Assembly (NCBI RefSeq): GCF_014212495.1
Contig: NZ_JACKZC010000006.1
Span: 1-64,000 of the forward strand
Source: Pontibacter sp. Tf4
GTDB taxonomy: Bacteria > Bacteroidota > Bacteroidia > Cytophagales > Hymenobacteraceae
DNA: 64,000 nucleotides
Direction: 5' to 3'
Below the pieces are notes generated by a model. It had not been told where the DNA came from, ran no database searches, and saw only the letters and a list, made by a program, of their open reading frames with translations. Position 1 is the first letter of the stretch. Each line of letters begins with the position of its first letter. This document shows positions 34,604 to 42,974 of the stretch, piece by piece. A program made the position numbers and the translations under genes.

Positions 34604-35821
34604 TTATCTGCTAACCGGTATGGTAAAGCCCAGGTCGGCGCTGATGATAAAGGCTTTCAGGCCATCACTGCGCCAGTAGTTGCCTCCCCGTAGTTCTACA
34701 CTTTTAAACTGCGTGGTGTTCCTGGAAAAAGGGAGGCCAAAATGCGTGATACCCTCCAGGGGAGAATAGCGCACACCAAGCCCGGCTTTGTGGCTGTTGA
34801 TACCTGCCAGGTCGTAGTCGGAAGTATAGAATTCTTCGGTGGAGGAATGTGCTTTGTATGGTGCAAAGTAATCTACAGCCGTTTGGGTGTGGTAGCGGTA
34901 AAAGGGGTAAAAGGAAAAGAACGGCCCTATTTTGATGGGTGTTTCTAGCTCAATGGTATTGGCCGTCATGCCCCAGCTATCAGTATAAAACCGGTAAAAG
35001 AAACGCATGGTCAGGTAATCGGAGGTGTAGTAGCTAACCCGCAACCCGACCGGGTATTTGTAGCGGTTTTCGGGCAGGCGCTCAATGTCGGGCTGTTCCC
35101 GGTCTGTAAAATATACCCTATGGAAGGGCGTGGAGAGCAGGCCGGTCTGGTACACAATGTCTGAGGAAAGGGCTGCCTGCAGTTTCTGGTTGATGACCTG
35201 CGAAAAGGTGGCCGACAAACTATAGGACTGCCGTTTATCTTCGCTCAGCAACTCGCCCTGGCTGCGCAGCTCTATCGGGTAGATACGCGACCAGGTATCA
35301 AAAAAGGCCAGTGCGCCCAGGCTCAGCTCCCGGTTTCCGTCTTTGGAAAGCACAGCCCAGTTCACCCCTACCGACAGTGACTGGTAATCGTACTCGGTGG
35401 AGCCGCCGAGGGTAATGCCTTTTATAGTGCGGCGGGCATTGTTGCGGCGGCTCAACCCTACGTTCAGGTGGGTGCGGGTATCGGACTTAGAGGCACTGGA
35501 AACGTTATAGTCTATCTTGTCGGAAGAGGCCGAACTATAGAAATCCATCCCGAAATTCACGTTCAGGTTGGTCACCGTATCCAGGGGCACATTCACAATG
35601 ATGGTGGGCGTCACGTCGGTCAGTTCTTCGGTGCCAACGCCTCCCGTAACCGGCGAGTGTTCCCCGGTCTGGCTATAGTAGCTGCCCAGTATGTTCACTT
35701 CCGTAGGCGAAAGTTCGCGCACCCGGCGCCCATTGGTAGTAGTTGTTGAAGTAGTTTGCTGCGCCATAGTTGCCGTGGCCACCGAACAGGCCACCAGCAC
35801 CCCGATATACCTTAGTTGCAT
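34604..35821 (-). CDS. DUF3570 outer-membrane beta-barrel protein
   Basis: A 405-residue exported protein with a signal peptide (1-20, ending T-M-A-Q) and long runs of alternating strands ending in aromatic residues, typical of an outer-membrane barrel (Y-P-F-Y-R-Y-H-T-Q, L-T-M-R-F-F-Y-R-F-Y-T-D). It has a D-x-Y-S-S-A-S-S-D-K-I-D segment and the C-terminal L-G-F-T-I-P-V-S-R. DUF3570 genes are usually found next to DUF4266, ApbE and thioredoxin genes, exactly as here; the DUF4266 gene overlaps its start by 10 bp. The function of the set is not established; an envelope redox or metal-handling role is a guess based on the neighbours. Confidence 0.88.
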   Translation of the reverse strand: MQLRYIGVLVACSVATATMAQQTTSTTTTNGRRVRELSPTEVNILGSYYSQTGEHSPVTGGVGTEELTDVTPTIIVNVPLDTVTNLNVNFGMDFYSSASSDKIDYNVSSASKSDTRTHLNVGLSRRNNARRTIKGITLGGSTEYDYQSLSVGVNWAVLSKDGNRELSLGALAFFDTWSRIYPIELRSQGELLSEDKRQSYSLSATFSQVINQKLQAALSSDIVYQTGLLSTPFHRVYFTDREQPDIERLPENRYKYPVGLRVSYYTSDYLTMRFFYRFYTDSWGMTANTIELETPIKIGPFFSFYPFYRYHTQTAVDYFAPYKAHSSTEEFYTSDYDLAGINSHKAGLGVRYSPLEGITHFGLPFSRNTTQFKSVELRGGNYWRSDGLKAFIISADLGFTIPVSR

Positions 35822-36039
35822 CCGCAGCCTCCTCCCATTTTACCGCCTGTTGCCCCGGAAGCCCCTTCCCGGTAGCTTTCAAAATTCATTTCAAAGGTCT
35901 GCACTTTGCGGGCGCTCAGCTGCATTTCCTCTTCGTTCAGGTACGACTTCTGATAAGGCTTTACGGCCTCGCAACTGCTCAGCAGTGCAACTATAAGCAG
36001 GCCTGTAAAGACGGATGCCGGTTTAACGCAGGTTTTCAT
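35812..36039 (-). CDS. DUF4266 small lipoprotein
   Basis: A 75-residue protein with a lipobox (L-S-S-C, lipidated Cys at residue 23), then V-K-P-Y-Q-K-S-Y-L-N, typical of DUF4266. The tail is glycine-rich and ends G-G-G-C-G-C-N, with two cysteines at the extreme C-terminus. Such a tail could bind metal, form disulfides with the neighbouring thioredoxin, or carry a cofactor; none of these is proven. It lies 13 bp after ApbE, and its end overlaps the DUF3570 start (10 bp). The small size and conserved tail suggest a partner peptide of the barrel. Confidence 0.88.
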   Translation of the reverse strand: MKTCVKPASVFTGLLIVALLSSCEAVKPYQKSYLNEEEMQLSARKVQTFEMNFESYREGASGATGGKMGGGCGCN

Positions 36040-36052
36040 AGTTTGTCGGGTT

Positions 36053-37114
36053 TTAAGGTTGCTCAGTGGCTGTTTTGCTTTCCTTTCGGGGCGATGATGT
36101 GTTCTGGTAAAAGTGCAGGCTCAGGTTATCGGAGGCAAGCATTTCATCTTTATCCGTTATCAGCAGGCACTCCACACCTTTCAGTTGATTGATCAGGTAC
36201 AAGCCATCCTCCGGGCCCAGTACATACGTAGCGGTTGCCAGGGCATCGGCCAGCTCGGCATCGGGGCAAATAATGGTTACGCTTTTCAGGCCGCTGGCAG
36301 GGTAACCGGTGCGTGGGTCGATGATGTGGCCGTAGCGTTTGCCATCAATTTCCACAAATTTCTCATAATCGCCGGAGGTAACGATAGCGGTTTCGCTGGC
36401 TGTTAGCCAGCTGAATACCTTGTCTTTTTCGGCCGGGTCGGCGATGCCGATGTACCAGGGCTGGCCATCAGGTTGTTTTCCCCAGGTTACCATGTCCCCG
36501 GCGGCATTCACTACGCCGGCCTTAATGCCCATTTTGCGCATCACATCGCGGGCCCGGTTGGCCGCATAGCCTTTGCCAATGGCCCCAAACCCGATCTTCA
36601 TTTCCGGATCGTCCAGAAAGACACTATAGTTGGCAGAGTTGAGTTTGATGCGCTGGTACCCGATGTGTTTGACAGAGGCTGCAACCTGTTCCGGTGCAGG
36701 CATCTGCGTCATGGTGCCATCAAACTTCCATAGTTTATAAGCGGCTGCAAACGATATATCAAACGCACCATCAGTAAGCCTGGAAACCTTGATACTTCTT
36801 TCAATAAGGTGGTATAGTTCAGGATCGACGGAAACAGGCATGGAACCTGCGGCCCGGTTAATGGCGCTTGTCTGGCTGGTAGGCTGCCACTCCGAGATCA
36901 GGGCTTCGATGCGTTTTATCTCGTTTACACCGGCATCTATGGCGTTATTGGCCAACTGCTCGTTTTCAGAAACAGCTACCAGCTCGAAACGGGTACCCAT
37001 TAAAAGGAGCACCTTCTTGTGCGCTTTGGCAGAAGAAGGTGCTCCCTGGGCAATGGCCTGTATCTGCATCAGCAGCAAACTACATAAAACAAGTAAGCGC
37101 AGGCGATGCAGCAT
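36053..37114 (-). CDS. apbE: FAD:protein FMN transferase (ApbE)
   Basis: A 353-residue exported enzyme (signal peptide ending A-I-A-Q) that attaches FMN covalently to Thr/Ser of target proteins in the envelope. Family motifs seen: M-G-T-R-F near 40, L-T-D-G-A-F-D-I-S near 135, G-A-I-G-K-G-Y-A near 180, and the D-P-R-T-G-Y-P active-site loop near 275. It lies 16 bp after a thioredoxin gene and 13 bp before the DUF4266 gene. No Nqr/Rnf-type flavoprotein is encoded nearby, so the acceptor is either elsewhere in the genome or an unknown partner in this operon. Confidence 0.92.
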   Translation of the reverse strand: MLHRLRLLVLCSLLLMQIQAIAQGAPSSAKAHKKVLLLMGTRFELVAVSENEQLANNAIDAGVNEIKRIEALISEWQPTSQTSAINRAAGSMPVSVDPELYHLIERSIKVSRLTDGAFDISFAAAYKLWKFDGTMTQMPAPEQVAASVKHIGYQRIKLNSANYSVFLDDPEMKIGFGAIGKGYAANRARDVMRKMGIKAGVVNAAGDMVTWGKQPDGQPWYIGIADPAEKDKVFSWLTASETAIVTSGDYEKFVEIDGKRYGHIIDPRTGYPASGLKSVTIICPDAELADALATATYVLGPEDGLYLINQLKGVECLLITDKDEMLASDNLSLHFYQNTSSPRKESKTATEQP

Positions 37115-37130
37115 AGTAAATGGTTCTTTG

Positions 37131-37601
37131 TTAGTGGTGCAACAGTTTGTTCAGGTGTTCTACGTAGGCTTCAGGGCCTCCGGTTTTGTATCCGGTCTTC
37201 GAGATCACGTTGCCTTCCTCATCCAGCAGCACAACCAGCGGAAAAACGCCCTCTGTGTTATACTTCTCGGCCAGTTGTTCGTTGTGCTTTACCTGCTGGG
37301 CAGGCAACTGGTTTTTCTTGAAACGGGGAAAGTCCAGTTCCAGCAATACCAGGTTGTCTTTGGCATAGTTTGCAAACGTGTCGGTGTTCCAGACTTCTTT
37401 GTTCAGCAGGATGCAGGGCTTGCACCAGTCGGAGCCGGCAAACACCATCAGAATGGGTTTGTGTGCCGTTTTTGCCTGCTTTAGGGCTGCGTTGTATTCG
37501 TGCAGCCAGGCCTCGTGGCCGGCTATAGTTTGTGCCTGGCTTGCAGTGGAAACCATAACGGCAAAAAGTAAAATCAGCAGGGAAATACGCTTTTTAAACA
37601 T
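37131..37601 (-). CDS. Exported thioredoxin-family protein
   Basis: A 156-residue protein from the ATG at 37601 (M-F-K-K-R-I-S-L-L), which gives a clean signal peptide ending S-Q-A-Q; an upstream ATG (37637) only adds a non-leader extension and was rejected. The fold is that of thioredoxin-like DsbD-gamma or YbbN-type proteins, with active site W-C-K-P-C (Cys60 and Cys63), preceded by L-M-V-F-A-G-S-D. It is the first gene of the operon thioredoxin-ApbE-DUF4266-DUF3570-PAP2 and probably keeps cysteines of an envelope partner reduced or oxidised. The DUF4266 tail with two cysteines is an attractive but untested substrate. Confidence 0.87.
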   Translation of the reverse strand: MFKKRISLLILLFAVMVSTASQAQTIAGHEAWLHEYNAALKQAKTAHKPILMVFAGSDWCKPCILLNKEVWNTDTFANYAKDNLVLLELDFPRFKKNQLPAQQVKHNEQLAEKYNTEGVFPLVVLLDEEGNVISKTGYKTGGPEAYVEHLNKLLHH

Positions 37602-37840
37602 AGCAGCGAAAATTAAAGTGAACATGCAGCAGCCCATCGGTTGCCATGCTTTTACAACTTTGCAAACAGCGGTATTAGTTCAGTTGTGGGGTAGGAATGT
37701 TTCGCTACAAAATGCGTTTCAGACGTGTACTTATAGAACGAACTACCAGCAAATGCATTGCTTCTCACTGCTAAAAAAATTTTCATCCCTGATCATATCA
37801 TCTGCTCCATAACTCAGTCCTAGAAGCTATACCCGAAACC

Positions 37841-37912
37841 AACTATAGTTTGGGCCTTAACTGTGACCGATAACTATAGTTTGTCGCGGGTTTCTGAAGC
37901 CCAACTATAGTT
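37841..37912. repeat. Three AACTATAGTT palindromes at exact 31-bp spacing
   Basis: Perfect copies at 37841-37850, 37872-37881 and 37903-37912, each followed by TTG or TTTG (G-rich after the second and third bases). The start-to-start distance is 31 bp both times, close to three helical turns. They lie between the ArnT-like gene and the thioredoxin operon, 240-310 bp upstream of the thioredoxin ATG, in DNA with no coding capacity (37638-37957). Confidence 0.9.
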
Positions 37913-37957
37913 TGCCCTGCTCTAAAAAGACATGCTGCTCCGGCGTTGCACGCATTT

Positions 37958-39595
37958 CTAAAAATATATCAGCCAGGCTCCTACCCTTCTTTTTTGATGC
38001 AGCCGCTTCACAAGCCATTGTCGTTCGGCTGGCAGTTCATTTTTCACCAGCAGCACTACCGGTTGTTGTATTAGTTGAACTATTCTGATGGAGTCTTCCG
38101 GCTGGTTCAGTTTTAGATAATACTGCTTCCATGTAGTATCTTTTTCAAACTGGGTTTCCCGGTCGAGGTTTCTGTTGTGGTCCTGTATAGTTACAAAGTT
38201 ACATCCCAGCTCAAAGGCTAAAGACGGAAGCAGCCTGTCGTATACTACTATGCGTCGCCCGTGCAGTTCTTTTTGCTGTAACACCTGCCTTAGTGCTACC
38301 GCGCTGTTGGTTAGAGCAGGGTTTGCCTGCAACAGGTAAGACACAAAAGGTAAAAGAAGCACAGTAAATATAAAAGAACCCAGCAATAGTTTAGGCACGG
38401 CTGTGTAATTGCTTCTCCAGATCAGGAACAGGCAGAGTACCATCAGCACAGGCAGGCTTAACGACCAGCTATACACCTGCAGACCTGGTTGCAACAATGG
38501 CCCTGCTATAAGCGCAACCGCCAGGAAAATATAATACCCCATTGCCCATTTGCTTACTTTGTGCAGGCTCCGCTCCGGAAGCCGGTATAGTAGCCAGGCC
38601 ACCAGTAACGCCAACCCGGCAAACAAAGGCAGGATATACAGGATCAATTTGGAGCTGGAAAAAGAGAAAAATAAAAGCGGCACCACCAACCATAGCATAA
38701 ACAGCCACTTGAACCGCCGCTGAAGGTCAGAAAGCCATTTATAGTTGCTGAGCAAAATTACAGACCAGGGTAGACTGAGCAAGGGGGCAAGTACAATATA
38801 AAACCACCAGGGCTTTTCACGGCTAAAAGCTTCTGCGTGCGCGTAACGGTCAACGATATGCCGGATAAAAAAGTAATCGACAAACTGCCTGTCCTGCAGC
38901 ATCAGGTACACAAACCAGCTGCCGCCCAGTACCAGGAACAGCGCAAAACCAGCTAACAGGTGCTTTACATTAGTTTTGCTCCCAGTTTCAGTTTTGTGGA
39001 AGGCATAACTTATAACAACAAGCACCGGAAACACCAGCCCCACCGGGCCTTTCGTTAAAAAAGCCAGCCCCAGCAAACTATAGAACAGGTAAACCCAGCC
39101 GTGTCGCGCCGTACTTTTATGCTTTACCCACGCCCAGATAGCCAGTAATTCGAAGTTCGCCAGATAAGAATCCGTCGTTAAATTTCGGGCCGAGATCAGT
39201 ACTACTGGCATTGTGAAATACACAAGCAGCGCAGTTACCGCAATTTCCCTGTTCCTGAAAAGCTCCTTTGCCAGCAGGTAAACCAGCAACCCTTGCAGCA
39301 ACAAAGAAATCTGCAGAAAGAAACGTACCCCAAAACTGTTCACACCAAACAGCGCCATGCCACCGGCCGAAATGAGGTAGGTTACAGGCGGTTTATGATA
39401 ATGCAGAATGCCCAGCAAACGTGGGTGCAGCCAGTCGCAGGTAACAAGCATATTTCTGCTGATCTCGGCATAGCGAGCCTCGCTGGTTTCCAGTACGCCC
39501 CACCCGCCAAGGTTACAGAGCAGTGCCAGAAACATGATGAGAAAGATCGCCCAAACTATAGTTTTGCCGGACAAGCGGAACACGCGTAGTCTCAT
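37958..39595 (-). CDS. ArnT-like GT39 polyprenyl-phosphate-sugar glycosyltransferase
   Basis: A 545-residue integral membrane protein with about twelve membrane segments. The first periplasmic loop has the GT39/ArnT motif E-A-R-Y-A-E-I-S-R-N-M (near 40), followed by L-H-Y-H-K-P-P-V-T-Y. ArnT moves L-Ara4N from undecaprenyl phosphate to lipid A; relatives such as the Rgt proteins of rhizobia move galacturonic acid. It is the last gene of the operon epimerase, GT2, LAB_N, ArnT-like (8 bp after LAB_N). No Ara4N synthesis genes (ArnA/ArnB) are present, whereas the first gene resembles a UDP-glucuronate 4-epimerase, so a uronic acid is the more likely sugar. The sugar and acceptor are inferred. 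Confidence 0.87.
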   Translation of the reverse strand: MRLRVFRLSGKTIVWAIFLIMFLALLCNLGGWGVLETSEARYAEISRNMLVTCDWLHPRLLGILHYHKPPVTYLISAGGMALFGVNSFGVRFFLQISLLLQGLLVYLLAKELFRNREIAVTALLVYFTMPVVLISARNLTTDSYLANFELLAIWAWVKHKSTARHGWVYLFYSLLGLAFLTKGPVGLVFPVLVVISYAFHKTETGSKTNVKHLLAGFALFLVLGGSWFVYLMLQDRQFVDYFFIRHIVDRYAHAEAFSREKPWWFYIVLAPLLSLPWSVILLSNYKWLSDLQRRFKWLFMLWLVVPLLFFSFSSSKLILYILPLFAGLALLVAWLLYRLPERSLHKVSKWAMGYYIFLAVALIAGPLLQPGLQVYSWSLSLPVLMVLCLFLIWRSNYTAVPKLLLGSFIFTVLLLPFVSYLLQANPALTNSAVALRQVLQQKELHGRRIVVYDRLLPSLAFELGCNFVTIQDHNRNLDRETQFEKDTTWKQYYLKLNQPEDSIRIVQLIQQPVVLLVKNELPAERQWLVKRLHQKRRVGAWLIYF

Positions 39596-39603
39596 GTTCG
39601 GGG

Positions 39604-40254
39604 TCAGTTGGTGATGGGAGAACTTGGCTGCTGTTTCTGCTGGCCTAAGTAAAGGTTCCGGCTATAAGCTACTACCCCGAACAGTTGCCCGATAAACAGC
39701 ACCGGGTCCAGCCTTAAAACTGCGTACAAAATGATCATCAGGCTGCCAAGCAGGCTCAGTACCCAGAAACCCCGTGGCAACACCGACTCCTGCTGCTTTT
39801 CAGAATAATACCACTGGTACACAAACCGAAGTGTGAACACCAGCTGCCCGGCGCCGCCCCATGCCACCAGTGCCCCGGCTATTTTGCTGTGCTCCCAGAT
39901 ATATCCCAAACTATAGACATCGCCAAAAATAAGCCAGACGATAGCCGTGACAGGAAACAGAACAGCAGGCCAGCGCACCCACCACGGCAGCCCGTCCCAG
40001 GCTTTTTTAAGATGCAGGTTGCGGATATAAATGAAATACGAAACAGCCTGGCCAGCCAGTATCACCAGGTCGTTGCGCAGTACCCCGTACACCATCAGCA
40101 GAAAAGAGGCCAGCAAACTAAAGGTCCAGAACGAGGTAGGCGAAAGCACTTTGCCGGCCCGCTCCGACTGAATCCACTGCACCAGGATGCGGGAAGAGAA
40201 AAGCAACTGCGCTCCCAGGCCTATTCCGTACACCCCAAGATCAAATCTGCTCAT
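39604..40254 (-). CDS. Double LAB_N-domain membrane protein
   Basis: A 216-residue inner-membrane protein with two copies of the lipid-A-disaccharide-synthase N-terminal (LAB_N) domain, at about residues 8-80 and 125-200. Each copy keeps Q-W-x-x-S-E-(R/K) followed by P-x-x-F-W-x-x-S-L-L (Q-W-I-Q-S-E-R-A-G-K, Q-W-Y-Y-S-E-K-Q-Q-E). Neither LpxB catalytic domain is present. LAB_N proteins occur beside GT2/ArnT-type systems and have been suggested to help handle lipid-linked sugars. It overlaps the end of the GT2 gene by 14 bp and precedes the ArnT-like gene by 8 bp. A flippase-like or accessory role is inferred. Confidence 0.88.
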   Translation of the reverse strand: MSRFDLGVYGIGLGAQLLFSSRILVQWIQSERAGKVLSPTSFWTFSLLASFLLMVYGVLRNDLVILAGQAVSYFIYIRNLHLKKAWDGLPWWVRWPAVLFPVTAIVWLIFGDVYSLGYIWEHSKIAGALVAWGGAGQLVFTLRFVYQWYYSEKQQESVLPRGFWVLSLLGSLMIILYAVLRLDPVLFIGQLFGVVAYSRNLYLGQQKQQPSSPITN

Positions 40255-40981
40255 GCGCCTCTTTCAAATTAAAAACACTTTTCTCTGCAATGCTATAGTT
40301 GATGTAGCGCCGGCGCATCCAGCGGAAAGCAAAAGTATCGTACAAGGGTCCCCAGAGGCGGTTAAAGAGATGGTACTTGGCCGTGCCGGCATATCGTTCG
40401 AAATGCTGCACCGGCACCTGCTTTACTTTGCCGCCCTGCAACTGGATGAGGGCCGGCAGAAAGCGGTGCATGCCATCAAAAAAAGGGATACGCCTGGCAC
40501 AAGCTGTCTCCATTATTTTTAGCGGGCAGCAGGTATCCTGTATGCCGTCGTCTATCATCAGCCGCCGAAAGCGGTTGGCAATTTTAGAGGACAGCTTTTT
40601 AACAAGCGTATCTTTTCGCCTGGCGCGTATGCCGTTCACCATCTGGTACCCGGGCAGGTAAGCAAAGTAGCTCATAAAATCCAGCGGAGATGTCTGCAGG
40701 TCCGAGTCGAGGTAACCAAGGTAAGTGGTGTTTGTGTGATCAATGCCTGCTTTCAGGGCGGTGCTCAGGCCATAGTTCCTGTTCAGGGAAATATAACTAT
40801 AGTTGGGCCGTAGCTGGCAGATTTGTTGTATGCGGGGCAGGCTGCCATCGGTAGAGCCATCGTTTATGAACAATACCTGCGTGGGCATCGGGGTTTGCGC
40901 CAGAAAAGCGTCCATGGACTCGCAGAACCTATCCAGACATTCTATTTCGTTGTAAACCGGCACAAGTATAGTTAACGACAT
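40241..40981 (-). CDS. GT2 polyprenyl-phosphate glycosyltransferase (DPM1/ArnC-like)
   Basis: A 246-residue cytoplasmic GT-A enzyme. It begins L-T-I-L-V-P-V-Y-N-E-I-E, has F-I-N-D-G-S-T-D-G-S near 45 and the D-x-D-like S-D-L near 100 (Y-L-D-S-D-L-Q-T-S-P), and is short and without C-terminal membrane segments, like DPM1. It should transfer a sugar from a UDP-sugar to a polyprenyl phosphate, making the donor for the ArnT-like enzyme. Gap to the upstream epimerase gene is 39 bp; the end overlaps the LAB_N gene by 14 bp. The sugar is inferred from the epimerase neighbour. Confidence 0.88.
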   Translation of the reverse strand: MSLTILVPVYNEIECLDRFCESMDAFLAQTPMPTQVLFINDGSTDGSLPRIQQICQLRPNYSYISLNRNYGLSTALKAGIDHTNTTYLGYLDSDLQTSPLDFMSYFAYLPGYQMVNGIRARRKDTLVKKLSSKIANRFRRLMIDDGIQDTCCPLKIMETACARRIPFFDGMHRFLPALIQLQGGKVKQVPVQHFERYAGTAKYHLFNRLWGPLYDTFAFRWMRRRYINYSIAEKSVFNLKEAHEQI

Positions 40982-41020
40982 GGCATCTATAGTTAAGACA
41001 GCGTTCAGTTCAAAACAAAT

Positions 41021-42076
41021 TCAGGGTTCCGGCACACCTACTTCCGGGGCATAATGGTACTGCTTAAACCACTTTACAAAATGCGCCAGGCCGGTTTCAA
41101 GGGTAGTGGCCGGCTTATAGTTTATCTTTTTCTCCAGTTCCCGCACATCAGCGTAAGTGGTGTATACATCGCCGGGCTGCATGGGCTCCAGTTGCAGTAC
41201 AGCTTTTTTGCCCAGTTGCCGTTCCAGTACAGCTATCAGTTCCAGCAGGTGGGCCGGCTTGTTATTACCAATGTTGTATAGTTTAAAGGGTGCTCCGGGG
41301 AAAGTGGTTTCAGGGGGCAGGCGCAATAGTTTTGCAAGGCAGTTCACTACATCCTCTACATACGTAAAATCGCGCTGCATGTCTCCGTTATTGAATACCT
41401 GTATAGGCTGGTCTTCGGTAATAGCTTTTGCGAAACTATAGTAGGCCATGTCGGGCCGGCCCCATGGCCCATACACGGTAAAAAACCGGAGCCCGGTGGT
41501 GGGTATTCTGTAGAGATGCGCATAACTATAGGCCAGTACTTCGTTGGCTTTTTTGGTAGCGGCATACAAGGAAACAGGGTAATCCGTGCACTGCCCGACT
41601 TTAAAAGGTACCTGCCGGCAGTGGCCATACACCGAGCTGGAAGAAGCAAACAGCAGATGCTTTACCGAAAAACTTCGGCAGCATTCCAGCAGATTCAGAA
41701 AACCGGTCAGGTTGCTGTCGATATAAGCCTGCGGATTATCAATGCTATACCTTACCCCTGCCTGTGCCGCCAGGTTAACCACCACATCAAACCTGTATTT
41801 TTCGAAAAGATCATGCAGGCTTTTTCCGTTGGTCAGGTCTAGCTGAATGAACGAATGGTTGGGGAAACTATAGTTGGCGGCAATGACCTCCGGCTGGATT
41901 TGCTCCCGGTGAAAGCCCTGTGCCTCCAGCCGGGCATATTTCAGTTCGGGGTCGTAATAGCTGTTAAGTACGTCAAGGCCTACTACAGTATGATCAGTTT
42001 GCCGGAGCTCCTGCATCAGATGATGCCCTATAAAACCTGCACTTCCGGTTACCAGAATTCTCTGCTCTTCTGCCAT
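41021..42076 (-). CDS. NAD-dependent epimerase, UDP-glucuronate 4-epimerase-like
   Basis: A 351-residue short-chain dehydrogenase-type enzyme from the ATG at 42076; the 12 bp further up use a TTG start and were rejected. It has G-S-A-G-F-I-G near 13, D-x-x-N-S-Y-Y-D-P-E-L-K near 40 (a motif of UDP-GlcA epimerases), S-S-S-S-V-Y-G near 130 and the catalytic Y-A-A-T-K near 155. UDP-glucuronate 4-epimerases make UDP-galacturonate. It starts an operon with a DPM1-like transferase, a double LAB_N protein and an ArnT-like transferase. Together these form a plausible route from UDP-GlcA to galacturonate-decorated lipid A or another glycolipid. Substrate inferred. Confidence 0.87.
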   Translation of the reverse strand: MAEEQRILVTGSAGFIGHHLMQELRQTDHTVVGLDVLNSYYDPELKYARLEAQGFHREQIQPEVIAANYSFPNHSFIQLDLTNGKSLHDLFEKYRFDVVVNLAAQAGVRYSIDNPQAYIDSNLTGFLNLLECCRSFSVKHLLFASSSSVYGHCRQVPFKVGQCTDYPVSLYAATKKANEVLAYSYAHLYRIPTTGLRFFTVYGPWGRPDMAYYSFAKAITEDQPIQVFNNGDMQRDFTYVEDVVNCLAKLLRLPPETTFPGAPFKLYNIGNNKPAHLLELIAVLERQLGKKAVLQLEPMQPGDVYTTYADVRELEKKINYKPATTLETGLAHFVKWFKQYHYAPEVGVPEP

Positions 42077-42468
42077 ACCTAACCTCAACTAAAAACCTAA
42101 GCTACCCGGCCCTGCTATGTCTGTAAATGATCTGAACTATAGCTTGCGCAGTTCTATAGTTTAACTCCCCGTTGCTACAAATGTTTCAAACTACAATTCG
42201 ATTTATACCATTTACATAAACTTTCCTTCCTATACCGCTGTTCTATAGTTTAAACAGGCAGAGCTCCGGAGAAAATAAAACCTGAACACTGCCTTGTCGG
42301 GGCTGGTTGCCTATAGTTACAGACTATATAAAGAATATAAGAGTGGTTTTCATCATTTAATTAAATAATAGCAAGCATCAGGTTTACAGAATATTCGTTT
42401 TATATTTGTTCAGGCAACCGGATAAAGCTATTGTCTGGTTTATAAATGAAAAGAACACACCGCTACGT
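42077..42468. other. Divergent intergenic stretch with promoter
   Basis: Between the epimerase operon and the metal-efflux locus. It contains AACTATAG half-sites near 42137, 42150 and 42242 and a clear plus-strand -7 element at 42401. No gene is supported; the reading frame back to 42406 starts with TTG inside that promoter. Confidence 0.6.
42401..42408 (+). promoter_or_regulatory. -7 promoter element of the metal-efflux locus
   Basis: TATATTTG fits TAnnTTTG exactly. A start about 7 bp further on would give a leader of about 55 nt before the GTG at 42469. The upstream TTTAC at about 42383 may be a weak -33 partner. It shows that the TTG at 42406 is not the translation start. Confidence 0.5.
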
Positions 42469-42852
42469 GTGAAACAGTTTACGGCCATATTGCTCCTCCT
42501 GATCTATACATGTTCAGGCTCTACGTTTCAGGAACTCCGGAAAGCGCCTGTTCTGGTGGAGCATTACCTGGAGCATAAGATCCTGGACGAAGACCTGTCT
42601 TTAGTGGAGTATGTGGTTATCCATTACCTGAGCGGCAGCGAAAAAGATGCTGATTATACCCGCGATCTGCAGCTCCCTTTCAGGTGTGCCGACTTCCTCA
42701 CCACAGCTTTTGCCATCGCCTTTATACCGGCACATTTCCTGGAGCTTTCGTTTCTGGCACCCTTGCCCGAGCAACTGAACTATACGGTTCTGAAGGACCG
42801 CTTCGAATTATTGCGCCTACCCACAGCCATCTGGCAACCACCCCAACTATAG
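42469..42852 (+). CDS. Small exported protein upstream of the efflux pump
   Basis: A 127-residue protein using the GTG at 42469 (V-K-Q-F-T-A-I-L-L-L-L-I-Y), which gives a signal-peptide-like N-terminus; the longer TTG frame at 42406 begins inside the promoter element. The body L-V-E-H-Y-L-E-H-K, L-V-E-Y-V-V-I-H-Y-L and K-D-A-D-Y-x-R-D-L-Q-L-P-F is shared, as I recall, with small proteins that precede CusA-type pumps in many Bacteroidota. It is His-, Glu- and Asp-rich, which would suit a metal-binding role, but that is inference. It ends Q-L-stop written CAA CTA TAG, i.e. inside the AACTATAGTT palindrome (42845-42854). The pump gene follows 122 bp later. Confidence 0.7.
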   Translation: MKQFTAILLLLIYTCSGSTFQELRKAPVLVEHYLEHKILDEDLSLVEYVVIHYLSGSEKDADYTRDLQLPFRCADFLTTAFAIAFIPAHFLELSFLAPLPEQLNYTVLKDRFELLRLPTAIWQPPQL

Positions 42853-42974
42853 TTAGTACTTGTTGCATTTGTACCTGCTGCTACCAGCATGGTACTGCCA
42901 GCGCTTATCCCTCATAAGCTGCAGATTGAGTCATACTGTTCAGGTATTATTTCATAACAGTTAGCTATAGTATT

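Noticed and set aside
42406-42468. TTG start giving a 148-residue version of the small protein before the pump
   Set aside because: The TTG falls inside a TATATTTG -7 element and the extra 21 residues are not leader-like; GTG at 42469 gives a proper hydrophobic N-terminus.
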